DNA of 64,000 nucleotides from NCBI RefSeq assembly GCF_006715635.1, contig NZ_VFNP01000002.1, positions 496,001 to 560,000 of the forward strand, in the 5' to 3' direction. The DNA is from Streptomyces sp. SLBN-118 (lineage in GTDB: Bacteria > Actinomycetota > Actinomycetes > Streptomycetales > Streptomycetaceae). Every line of letters begins with the position of its first letter. Position 1 is the stretch's first letter. A program made the position numbers and the translations under genes. Below, piece by piece: positions 27,233 through 35,189 of the stretch. The notes under the pieces were generated by a model. It was not told the origin of the DNA. It saw only the letters and a program-made list of their open reading frames with translations, and searched no databases.

Positions 27233-27670
27233 TCACGCAGTCGCTTCGGTCGCGTCCAGCGAGGCGAGCAGGGCTTGTACGGGAATGCGCCCGCTCGCCA
27301 CCAACTGCGCACCGCTGCGCCGCATGGCCCGCGCGAAGGGTGCGGCCCAGAGGTTCTCGTAGATCAGGATGCCTGCGGAGCTGTTCGGCTCCAGCGCCTT
27401 GGCGGCCTCCTCGATGTCGTCCTGGCCGAGCAGCCCGGACGAAGCGCCGTCGAAGACGGTCAGATCCACCTCGTCCCCGAAATCCTTCACGTCCAGTGCC
27501 GCGACAGACCCATCACTGTCCTTACGGATGAAAAGGAGGTCGAGGATGCGGATGATGCCGCGCTCGACCAGGTCGAGGAGGATCGGGAAGCCCTCGCCCG
27601 TCATGCGGTTGCCGGGGAACTCGACGACCAAGTAGTCGACGGGGCCCATCTGTTCCACGTCATCGCTCAT
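27233..27670 (-). CDS. DUF6325-like protein
   Basis: 145 residues from the ATG at 27670, with GAGGAG 5 bases upstream; two codons further up is a weaker GTG. It starts MSDDVEQMGPVDYLVVEFPG, typical of the DUF6325 (earlier DUF1269-like) family, and continues with IRILDLLFIRKDSDG and IYENLWAAPFARAMR. No catalytic motif. Pairing with a SHOCT gene is common and suggests a membrane- or stress-linked function that has not been defined. Confidence 0.78.
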   Translation of the reverse strand: MSDDVEQMGPVDYLVVEFPGNRMTGEGFPILLDLVERGIIRILDLLFIRKDSDGSVAALDVKDFGDEVDLTVFDGASSGLLGQDDIEEAAKALEPNSSAGILIYENLWAAPFARAMRRSGAQLVASGRIPVQALLASLDATEATA

Positions 27671-27815
27671 GGCCACTCCTCACGAGCGGTTCGGGGTCCG
27701 GGCCTCGCCCGCGGCTCATGTCTGGCGGCGCTCGCCGCCTCAGACGCGACGAACGGGCCCTTTCAACCATTGCAGCACCGTGCGCACGGCTTCGCACTTC
27801 CGAGATTGCCGCACG

Positions 27816-27945
27816 TCAAGCGGTCAGCTGGTAGATCTGTTCCCGGTCAGCCACAGGCCGAGCAGGGGACAGATGACCACGATCGCCCGGTCCTGGTGTC
27901 CTGCCAGCCAGGCGCGGAGTTTCACCAGCCGCGCCTGCGCCGCCT
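27816..27945 (-). pseudogene. C-terminal stub of a GAP-family (Sap-like) membrane protein
   Basis: The minus strand encodes LVKLRAWLAGHQDRAIVVICPLLGLWLTGN; after a missing base near 27834 the next frame gives SIYQLTA and a stop at 27816. The joined end LGLWLTGNSIYQL is the usual last membrane helix of actinobacterial GAP-family transport proteins. Everything upstream of about 27945 is missing, replaced by a plus-strand YihY fragment. It is a remnant with a frameshift. Confidence 0.6.
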
Positions 27946-27946
27946 C

Positions 27947-28204
27947 GGGGGCGACGGTGCCCTCCTCACGGCGATCGCCGTGACCGGCCTGTCGATCGGG
28001 GCGCGGTTCTACATGCCGCGGGCACTCAATCGCGCGCTGTCCGAGTACGGGTCGGTCGGCGCGGTCTTCGTCATATTCTCGTGGCTCATCGTGATCTGCG
28101 TGGCGAGCTCCATCGGCATCACCGCGGGAGCCGTGGCGGCCCAGCAGCCGCTTCTGGCCCCTCACCTGGGCACTGCGCCTTCCGCCTGGCAGAAGGGGAC
28201 ATGA
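27947..28204 (+). pseudogene. C-terminal stub of a YihY/YhjD-family inner-membrane protein
   Basis: About 85 codons starting GDGALLTAIAVTGLSIG, with YMPRALNRALSEYGSVGAVF and the last two membrane helices (VIFSWLIVICVASSIG), correspond to the end of YihY (formerly RNase BN-like) family proteins. No start codon with a ribosome-binding site exists; the 5' two thirds are gone. It abuts the minus-strand GAP stub, so both genes lost their N-terminal parts at one junction. Confidence 0.7.
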
Positions 28205-28315
28205 CGCGCGCACCATGAGGGCCATCCGTAGGAGGCGACGAGCCCACCCGTGAAGGGTGATGCGTGAACCGCCTCGCGGCGGTGCAATGACCCACAGGCA
28301 GCGGCGGGAGGGTCC

Positions 28316-29647
28316 ATGGGCATCGTGGCCGGAGCGCGCAGCGCCCGGGCGAGACGCTGGCTCGCCCGTTCGGCGATCGTCGCGGGGGTCGCGGCCGTAC
28401 TCGTACTGCTGATGTTCGCGGAGCTCGAGAGCATCGCCCTGGTGGGCCTGGGAATTGCCGCACTGGCCCTGAGTGCGGCCTGCGCGTGGTGGGCACTGAG
28501 CCGCCGCGGGCTCGGCCGCATCCTCGCTTTCCTGGTGGGGGTGGCGGCACCGGTGGGCGTGCTCGTGCTCTACGCGCTGTCCGGGCTGCTGTGGGTGGTC
28601 TTGGTCTCCCTCGCGCTGTGTGGGGCGGCGGGTTCAGCGGGGCGCGCCGCCCTCAGGGAGCCGAGGCATGCGCCCACGCCGGAATTCCGGGTACCGCCCC
28701 CGAAGCGGCCGTTCTTGATCATGAACCCCTGGTCCGGCGGGGGAAAGGTGGCGAAGTTCCGGCTGAAGGAAAAGGCCGAGGCGCTGGACGCGGATGTCCT
28801 GGTGCTGGAGCCGGGCCCTCAGCAAGACGTCGCCGAGCTCGCGCGCCGGGCCGTCAGCGACGGCGTCGACCTGCTCGGCGTCGCGGCCGGCGACGGCACA
28901 CAGGCCCAAGTGGCAGCGGTCGCCGCGGAAAAGGGCATTCCCTTCCTGGTCGTCCCGGCCGGAACGCGCAACCACTTCGCGCTGGACCTGGGTCTCGACC
29001 GCGAGGACCCGTCGACCTCCCTCGACGCACTCACCGACGGCGTCGAACTCCGCGTCGACCTGGGTTACATCGGTGAACTCGCCTTCGTCAACAACGCGTC
29101 CTTCGGCGCATACGCGGCAGTGGTGCAGAGCCCCGCCTACCGCAACGACAAGGTGGGCACCATCCTCAAGATGCTTCCGGACCTGCTGACCTACCGGAGC
29201 GGCCCCCGCCTGGTCCTGCGTGCCCTGGACGGGAAGACCGGCGAACAGCAATCCGTACTCGAGCCACAGGCCGTACTGGTGAGCAACAACCCGTACCGGG
29301 TGGGCGATCATGCGGGACTGGGGCGCCGGGACCGGCTGGACTCCGGCATGCTCGGCATCCTGGGCATCAAGGTCGACAGTGCGGCGCAGGCGGCAGGCAT
29401 GCTACGCGGCAAACATGCGTCCGGACTCACGGTGCTGACCGGCCGTGACGTCGTCGTCGACGCGAACGAGCCCGAGGTCCAGGTCGGCGTCGACGGTGAG
29501 TCGCTCACCCTGCCTGCGCCCGTACACTGCCGGATCCAGCCGCAGGCCCTGCGCGTACGGGTTCCCCGTAACCGGCCCGGTGTGCCGCCGACGAGACCGC
29601 CGATGGACTGGCGGCGGTTGGGGAAGCTCGCCCTGGGCGACGGCTGA
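28316..29647 (+). CDS. Diacylglycerol/sphingosine-kinase-like lipid kinase with N-terminal membrane anchor
   Basis: 443 residues. Residues 20-110 hold three or four hydrophobic helices (SAIVAGVAAVLVLLMFAELE and others). Then the catalytic domain: FLIMNPWSGGGKV, and the nucleotide loop AAGDGTQAQVA where GGDGT is altered to AGDGT, VPAGTRNHFALDLGL, and the NNPYRVG segment. Enzymes of this family phosphorylate diacylglycerol or related lipids at the membrane inner face. It is likely monocistronic. Confidence 0.87.
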   Translation: MGIVAGARSARARRWLARSAIVAGVAAVLVLLMFAELESIALVGLGIAALALSAACAWWALSRRGLGRILAFLVGVAAPVGVLVLYALSGLLWVVLVSLALCGAAGSAGRAALREPRHAPTPEFRVPPPKRPFLIMNPWSGGGKVAKFRLKEKAEALDADVLVLEPGPQQDVAELARRAVSDGVDLLGVAAGDGTQAQVAAVAAEKGIPFLVVPAGTRNHFALDLGLDREDPSTSLDALTDGVELRVDLGYIGELAFVNNASFGAYAAVVQSPAYRNDKVGTILKMLPDLLTYRSGPRLVLRALDGKTGEQQSVLEPQAVLVSNNPYRVGDHAGLGRRDRLDSGMLGILGIKVDSAAQAAGMLRGKHASGLTVLTGRDVVVDANEPEVQVGVDGESLTLPAPVHCRIQPQALRVRVPRNRPGVPPTRPPMDWRRLGKLALGDG

Positions 29648-29715
29648 GCTCTCAGCACGGGCCTCCAGATGCCTCAAGGCAGGGCGTGCGCCCGGCAGTT
29701 CAGTAGCATCGGGCG

Positions 29716-30525
29716 ATGCATCCTCCTCGGCTGATCGCCACCGATCTCGACGGCACCCTCCTGCGCAGCGGCGGCGTTCTCTCGGAGCGCACCGTGCGCG
29801 CCCTGCGCGGCGCGGTCGACGCCGGAGCGGAGGTCGTCCTCGTCACCGCCCGGCCACCCCGCTTCGTCGACATGCTCACCACCGCGAGCGGGCTGGTCGG
29901 AACGGCGGTGTGCAGCAACGGTGCCCTCGTCTACGACACCGCGGCCCGCACCGTCCTCGAAACACGAGCCCTGCCCGTGGCCGCCGCCCGCCGGGTGGCC
30001 ACCGCACTGTCGCAAGCCGCACCCGGACTGGGCTTCGCCGTGGAAACCGGCCACCAGGTCCTGTACGAACCGGGGTTCGGCCTTCGGTTCCCCGGAGCCG
30101 CCGACACGGAGATCGCCGTGGCGTCCCTGCCGGACCTGTGGCTGTCCGATGTGCCGATCACCAAGCTGCTCGCCTGGTCCGCGCAGCTCGACGCGGACTT
30201 CCTGCTCGCAGCCGCGGAAGCCTCGGCGGGCGGGGTGGCACAGTTCACCCACTCCGGCGGGGCGGGCCTGCTGGAAATCAGCGCCACGGGCGTCAGCAAG
30301 GCAAGCACCCTTGCCGCGTTGTGCGCCGCGCGCGGAATCGGCGCCACGGAGGTGGTCGCCTTCGGCGACATGCCGAATGACCTGACCATCCTTCAATGGG
30401 CAGGCACCGGCTACGCCATGGCCAACGCTCACCCGGCCCTCCTGGCGGCTGTGCCGCGGCACACCGCGTCGAACGAGGAGGACGGGGTGGCCGTCGTCCT
30501 TGAACAACTCTTCGGCAACGCTTGA
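29716..30525 (+). CDS. HAD-superfamily phosphatase, Cof-type (subfamily IIB)
   Basis: 269 residues. Motif I ATDLDGTLLRSGG, motif II VTARPPR, motif III TKLLAW and motif IV GDMPNDLTIL are all intact, with a IIB cap in the middle. Such enzymes dephosphorylate sugar phosphates, flavin precursors or other small phosphates. It lies 68 bases after the lipid kinase on the same strand, so co-transcription is possible. Confidence 0.9.
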   Translation: MHPPRLIATDLDGTLLRSGGVLSERTVRALRGAVDAGAEVVLVTARPPRFVDMLTTASGLVGTAVCSNGALVYDTAARTVLETRALPVAAARRVATALSQAAPGLGFAVETGHQVLYEPGFGLRFPGAADTEIAVASLPDLWLSDVPITKLLAWSAQLDADFLLAAAEASAGGVAQFTHSGGAGLLEISATGVSKASTLAALCAARGIGATEVVAFGDMPNDLTILQWAGTGYAMANAHPALLAAVPRHTASNEEDGVAVVLEQLFGNA

Positions 30526-30702
30526 TCCTAGGTCCTGTCGGCCGGGCTGCCGCCGTTCTCGGTCTCCCCGCGCCAGGCACCGTAGGCGGCCGGCGGCGTG
30601 GGCAGCGTGGGAAAGATCCGGTCCTCGCCCACCGACCGGATCACCGACCAGCCCCTCTTTCCCTTCAGGGGAGCCCGGCGCGTCCCGGGCCCCCGGCCAC
30701 GG

Positions 30703-31050
30703 TCACGGCCCGCTCGTGCCACCGTCGGGGGCGGGAGCGTCCTCGGCCTCCACCGCTGCCGCACGGGCAGCAGCGTGGAGCACCTTCCGGGCTCGGCGTT
30801 CGACCAGGATCGGGATGAAAGCTCTCACCCTGGCTTGGTGGAATGAGCCGTACACGGAACTGACCGTGGCCTCGACGGTGGCCGCGTCGGCCAGGGGGTA
30901 GGCGGCGCTCAGCCGCGCCGCCACGTTCTGAATGGCCACGAGTTCTTCCTTCGAGGAGGGTGGCACGATCCTCGGTTGCGTTGCCGGATGCCCGTCCTCC
31001 GCCAGGCCGGGATATCCAGCGGCCTGAGGTATCTGCTCGTCGGCGGTCAT
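30703..31050 (-). CDS. Small three-helix-bundle domain protein
   Basis: 115 residues from the ATG at 31050. The recognisable part is residues 42-95: VAIQNVAARLSAAYPLADAA, then VEATVSSVYGSFHQARVRAFIPILVERRA, which fits the three-helix bundle dimerisation domain common in streptomycetes. An acidic/Pro tail follows. It is predicted soluble; no function can be assigned. The 275 bases upstream (31051-31325) show no gene that I can support. Confidence 0.65.
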   Translation of the reverse strand: MTADEQIPQAAGYPGLAEDGHPATQPRIVPPSSKEELVAIQNVAARLSAAYPLADAATVEATVSSVYGSFHQARVRAFIPILVERRARKVLHAAARAAAVEAEDAPAPDGGTSGP

Positions 31051-31325
31051 GGTCGCGCCCCGGGATCCGGGGGCGAGAGCGGCCCGGCCGCTCCTTGTTC
31101 CCCCTGCGTTTTGGGGACGCGCACGGTCGGGCCCCGTGCTCCGTTCCGGACTGTCACAGACTGCATGGCCCACGACCTCCAGACCCCAAAACCTCGGAGC
31201 ACGAAATCGCCTGACAGCGAATTCGCCACGCCCATTCTCCGGCCGAACGGTCAAGATCGCCTCCCCGGCCGCCAACGAGGCTGACGACGCCGGTTCGGTC
31301 TTGGTCACCCAGTCCGTACCCCATG

Positions 31326-31685
31326 TCAGTGCAGGTGCCGCTCCCAGTCCGCAGGCACAGCGCCCTTGGGCCCCGGGGTCGGCTGTCTCGTCGGATGCGA
31401 GGTGGGGGAAGCCAACTGGGGCCCCTCGTAGTACTCCTGTGTGTTCACGTTCCAGAACCAGGTTTCCCCGGGCTCGAAGCTCGTGATGAAGGGGTGCCCC
31501 GTCTCCTTGGCGTGTCTCGTTCCGTGCTGCGAGGGCGACGAGTCGCAGCAGCCGATGTGGCCGCACTCGGCGCAGCGCCGTAGGTGGAGCCACCAGCCCG
31601 GACCGTCACCTGCCAGGCACTCCACGCACCCGTCGCCGCTCGGCGTGGCTGCGAGGTCGATGCCCGGAATCTGGTCGTCTGCCAT
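31326..31685 (-). CDS. UBP-type zinc-finger protein
   Basis: 119 residues. The zinc-binding residues follow the UBP pattern: GDGCVECLA, WLHLRRCAECGHIGCCDSS, SQHGTRHAKETGHPFITSFEPGE. Eukaryotic UBP fingers bind ubiquitin tails; bacterial stand-alone ones have no known ligand. It is the last gene of the redox-signalling operon, 15 bases after the histidine kinase, and the same trio occurs in other actinobacteria as far as I recall, so it probably works with these two proteins. Confidence 0.87.
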   Translation of the reverse strand: MADDQIPGIDLAATPSGDGCVECLAGDGPGWWLHLRRCAECGHIGCCDSSPSQHGTRHAKETGHPFITSFEPGETWFWNVNTQEYYEGPQLASPTSHPTRQPTPGPKGAVPADWERHLH

Positions 31686-31700
31686 CGCTTCTCTCCTCGC

Positions 31701-33203
31701 TCATCCGGAGGCAGTTTCGGTTCGAGGGGTTCGGGTCGCCTCGGCAGCGGCGGGCTGCGGCTCCCCGGCGCCAGTGAGCGGCGTGACAGGCAGGCAGACA
31801 CGGAACCTCGTGTCGCCCGGCTGCGAGTCCACTCTGATGTCGCCGTGGTGCTTGTTGACCACGATGCGGTACGAGATGTCGAGACCCAGGCCGGTGCCCT
31901 CGCCGACCGGTTTCGTGGTGAAGAAGGGCTCGAAGATGCGCGGACGGATGTCGGCCGGGATGCCGTGACCGGTGTCGCGGACCTCGACGAACAGGCGGTC
32001 GCCCTCGCGCCAGGTGGTGATCGTGAGGGTGCCGCTGCCGTTCATCGCGCCGAGCGCGTTGTCGATGAGGTTCGTCCAGACCTGGTTGAGTTCCGCGCCG
32101 TACGCCGGGACGGCGGGCACGTCACGGCCGTACCCCTTCACGACCCGCACGCCCGAGGGGATCTTGGCCTGCAGCATCACCAGGGTGGCGTCGAGGAGTT
32201 CGTGGACGTCGACGGGCTGCTGAGAGGCGCGGTCGAGCTGGGAGTACTGGCGTGCCGCGTCGACGAGGCCGGAGATCCGGTTGACGGCGTCCTCGATCTC
32301 CCCCATCAGCAGCTCGGTGTCGATCGTGTACGTGAGCCAGCCCACCGCGGCCTGAAGGTTCTCCTCTCCCAGGCTGCCGGTGGCCTCGGACAGCCAGGCG
32401 GAGTCGATGCCGCCGGCGACCAGGACGGGGGCGATGTCCCAGGACCGTTCGATCTCGTGGTCCTCGAGCCAGTCGGTGACCTCGTCCTCGGCATCGGCGG
32501 CCTCGATCGCCGACAGCTTGGGGGCGCTGTAGGCGCGCTTGACGGCCTCGTCCTGCATCTCGACCAGATGGTGCAGACGGGTGCCGTCGACCCGGCCGTC
32601 GGCGATCCGGGCGAGCTTGTGGCGCATCTTGGTGACCCGGTCGCGCAGGGTGTCGGTGGCTCGTACGGCCGCGGCCGCGGGGTTGTTGAGCTCGTGGGTG
32701 AGTCCTGCGGTGAGTGAGCCGAGCGCCTCCAGTCGTTCGCGTTCGCCGATGATGGTGTTGCTGGCACGGGTGCCGAAGAAGAGGCCTTCGAGCAGATGCA
32801 GGGCCATGGGGAACCAGGTGCGGATCGCGTGGGCGAACTCTTCGGCGGGCAGCACGAAGAGTTCGACGTCGGTGATGGCCTTCAGGGTGTTGGGGTAGAC
32901 CTGGTCCACCCGGTCCCCGAGGTAGGCCTGCGTGGCTCCGCTGTAGACGCCCACCTGGTCGGTGCGGCCGAACTCGATGTCGTCGCCGTGGACGCGGCGG
33001 AAGACGGCGACCGTGCCGCTGAGGAGGACGAAGAAGCAGGTGGCGGGCTCGCCCTGGGAGTAGACGGGCTTTCCGCCCTGCCGAACTTCGACGCTTCCAC
33101 GCTCGGCGAGCCAGGCCAGCTGCCCCTCGTCGAGGGCCTCGAAGAGGAAGAGGGCCTGCAGTTCGGCCGGGCTGAGTTTGTCGCGCGGGCTCGGGGCATT
33201 CAT
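31701..33203 (-). CDS. Sensor histidine kinase with N-terminal cyclic-nucleotide-binding domain
   Basis: 500 residues from the ATG at 33203, which overlaps the upstream stop by 4 bases. Residues 10-130 form a CNB/Crp-like domain (GEPATCFFVLLSGTVAVFRR). The H-box LGSLTAGLTHELNNP places the phospho-accepting His at 170. A long helical stretch follows, then HATPase motifs NQVWTNLIDNALGAM (N-box), VRDTGHGIP, FEPFFTTKP and GTGLGLDIS. No membrane segment, so it is cytosolic. The likely partner is the receiver domain of the gene immediately upstream. Confidence 0.92.
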   Translation of the reverse strand: MNAPSPRDKLSPAELQALFLFEALDEGQLAWLAERGSVEVRQGGKPVYSQGEPATCFFVLLSGTVAVFRRVHGDDIEFGRTDQVGVYSGATQAYLGDRVDQVYPNTLKAITDVELFVLPAEEFAHAIRTWFPMALHLLEGLFFGTRASNTIIGERERLEALGSLTAGLTHELNNPAAAAVRATDTLRDRVTKMRHKLARIADGRVDGTRLHHLVEMQDEAVKRAYSAPKLSAIEAADAEDEVTDWLEDHEIERSWDIAPVLVAGGIDSAWLSEATGSLGEENLQAAVGWLTYTIDTELLMGEIEDAVNRISGLVDAARQYSQLDRASQQPVDVHELLDATLVMLQAKIPSGVRVVKGYGRDVPAVPAYGAELNQVWTNLIDNALGAMNGSGTLTITTWREGDRLFVEVRDTGHGIPADIRPRIFEPFFTTKPVGEGTGLGLDISYRIVVNKHHGDIRVDSQPGDTRFRVCLPVTPLTGAGEPQPAAAEATRTPRTETASG

Positions 33204-34858
33204 TGCGCCTCCAGGTAGCGGTGCACCAGGGAGACGGCCATGGCGCCTTCCCCCACCGCGGATGCGACCCGTTTGACCGAGTCGGCCCGTACGTCGCCTG
33301 CGGCAAAGACACCGGGCACGCTGGTCTCGAGGTGGTACGGGTCCCGTGACAGCGGCCATCCCGCAGGGCGCGCTCCCCCGGACAGCAGGTCGGGACCGGT
33401 CAGCACGAAGCCCCGCTCATCACGGGAGACGACTCCTTCGAGCCAGTGCGTGGGCGGTTCGGCGCCGATGAAGACGAAGAGCCAGGAGGCGTCGGCCGTC
33501 GTGACGTCACCGGTGAGGTTGTCGCGCAGTGTCAGGCGCTGCAGATGCAACTCGCCCTCGCCCCCCGCCACTTCCGTGTGCGGGTGCACCTGGATGTTGG
33601 GGATGCTCTCGATCTGCTGGATCAGGTAGTGCGACATCCCCCGGGTCAGGTCGGGGCCCCGCACAAGGAGATGGACGCGGTCGGCATAGCGGGAGAAGTA
33701 GACGGCGGCCTGGCCCGCCGAGTTGGCTCCTCCGACGATGTACACGTCCTCCCCCGTGCAGTGGGTCGCTTCGAAGGACGCCGAGCCGTAGAAGACGCCC
33801 GCGCCCGTGAACTCGTCCAGGCCCGGCCCCTCCAGCCGCCGGTAGGACACCCCCGTGGCCAGGACGACGGTGTGCGCCCCGATCGAGGTGCCGTCACTGA
33901 AGCGCAGCACCCGGCCCGCGCCGGCCGCCTCGAGCGACACCACCTCCCGCGCACTGAGGATTTCGGCACCGAAACGGGTGGCCTGCCGACGTGCCCGGTC
34001 CGTCAGCTGGGCGCCGGACACTCCGTCGGGGAAGCCCAGATAATTCTCGATACGGCTGCTCTGACCGGCCTGCCCGCCGGTCGCACGACGCTCCACCAGC
34101 ACCGTGCGCAGACCTTCGGAGGCCGCGTAGACCGCGGCGCCGAGACCTGCGGGGCCCGCGCCGATGACGACCACGTCGTAGAAGTCGGAGGCGGGGGTCG
34201 TGCTCAGCCCCACCTGGGCGGCGAGTTCGGCCTCGGTCGGCGCCTGCAGGGTCTTGCCGTCGGCCGTGATCACGAGGGGCACGTCATCGGCACCGAGCCC
34301 GGCCGCGTCCAGAAGCCGCCCGCCCTCGGGGTCGTCTGCGGCGATCCAGCGATAGGGCACGAGATTGCGGGCGAGGAATTCCCGTACGGCGAACGACGGC
34401 GCGGACCAGCGGTGGCCGACGATCCTTGTCTCTCCCACCTCCGGGTCGGGCGCGCTCGCCCACACGTCCAGCAGTGCGTCCAGCACCGGATAGAGGTTCT
34501 CCTCCGGGGGACTCCACGGCTTGAGCAGGTAGTGATCGAGATCGACGATGTTGATCGCGTCGATGGCCGCGCCCGTGTCGGCGTACGCCGTCAGGAGCAC
34601 CCGCCTGGCCAGCGGGAAGAGGTCCATGGCCGCTTCGAGGAACTGCACGCCGTTCATCGTGGGCATGCGGTAGTCGGCGATCATGACGGCAAGCGGCTCG
34701 CCTCGCAGCTTGACCTCGCGGAGGGCGTCCAATGCCTCTTCACCCGAAGGCGCCCGAATGACCCGGTACCGGTCGCCGTACCGGCGCCGGAGGTCTCGGG
34801 CGATGGCTCGGGAGACCCCCGGATCGTCATCGACGGTCAGGATGGTCGGCTTCGCCAT
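33200..34858 (-). CDS. Response-regulator receiver fused to a thioredoxin-reductase-like flavoprotein
   Basis: 552 residues from the ATG at 34858. Residues 1-130 are a CheY-like receiver (VDDDPG, phospho-acceptor Asp62 in MIADYRMP, YLLKPW). Residues 145-220 resemble a glutaredoxin/GST N-terminal fold without active-site Cys (GHRWSAPSFAVREFL). Residues 230-540 are a two-dinucleotide-fold flavoprotein (VIGAGPAGLGAAVYAA, VIGG-type second GxGxxG as IVGGANSAGQAAVYF, and FAAGDVR). At the spot where TrxB has CxxC the protein reads YGSASFEATHC, so there is no redox disulfide. It thus probably senses NAD(P)H or passes electrons under control of phosphorylation, not classical disulfide reduction. Confidence 0.9.
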   Translation of the reverse strand: MAKPTILTVDDDPGVSRAIARDLRRRYGDRYRVIRAPSGEEALDALREVKLRGEPLAVMIADYRMPTMNGVQFLEAAMDLFPLARRVLLTAYADTGAAIDAINIVDLDHYLLKPWSPPEENLYPVLDALLDVWASAPDPEVGETRIVGHRWSAPSFAVREFLARNLVPYRWIAADDPEGGRLLDAAGLGADDVPLVITADGKTLQAPTEAELAAQVGLSTTPASDFYDVVVIGAGPAGLGAAVYAASEGLRTVLVERRATGGQAGQSSRIENYLGFPDGVSGAQLTDRARRQATRFGAEILSAREVVSLEAAGAGRVLRFSDGTSIGAHTVVLATGVSYRRLEGPGLDEFTGAGVFYGSASFEATHCTGEDVYIVGGANSAGQAAVYFSRYADRVHLLVRGPDLTRGMSHYLIQQIESIPNIQVHPHTEVAGGEGELHLQRLTLRDNLTGDVTTADASWLFVFIGAEPPTHWLEGVVSRDERGFVLTGPDLLSGGARPAGWPLSRDPYHLETSVPGVFAAGDVRADSVKRVASAVGEGAMAVSLVHRYLEAQ

Positions 34859-34949
34859 GCACCCCATGATGCGCCGCCTCGATCACGAAAGCGATGGGAA
34901 TGGCCAAGGTGACGGGTGGGAGTTCGGGCGACGGGAGGTGCCGCGGGCG

Positions 34950-35120
34950 GTGACGATCCCGTCTGCCGTTTCAGCGTCCCTTCAGGTGGGTCGGAGCATC
35001 GAGGTCACGCTCGCCGACGGCCAGCAGACGGATGTCCACCTGGACAAGAACTTCACGGTGCTGAGCAGCGCGACCGACAGCGACAGCGGGGACCAGGACT
35101 GGTCCGGCAACCAGGGCTGA
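34950..35120 (+). CDS. Possible small protein of unknown function (56 residues)
   Basis: A GTG at 34950 with GGGAGG 11 bases upstream opens a frame reading VTIPSAVSASLQVGRSIEVT and LDKNFTVLSSATDSDSGDQD. The length, acidic end and alternating hydrophobic pattern look protein-like and third positions are GC-rich. It lies between two genes transcribed away or toward it and no family is recognised, so it may be chance. Confidence 0.35.
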   Translation: MTIPSAVSASLQVGRSIEVTLADGQQTDVHLDKNFTVLSSATDSDSGDQDWSGNQG

Positions 35121-35189
35121 GAGCTCACGCCAGGGGATCCGGCCGGCGGCACCGCCGCTGTCGCGATGCCGCCGCTGCCGGGTGAGGCC

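Noticed and set aside
30528..30764. A minus-strand frame reading KRGWSVIRSVGEDRIF and PPAAYGAWRGETENGG
   Set aside because: It looks protein-like in part but has no plausible start, overlaps the three-helix protein, and matches no family that I recognise.
31051..31325. Small minus-strand frames upstream of the three-helix protein
   Set aside because: No ribosome-binding site or conserved pattern; treated as an untranslated region of 275 bases.
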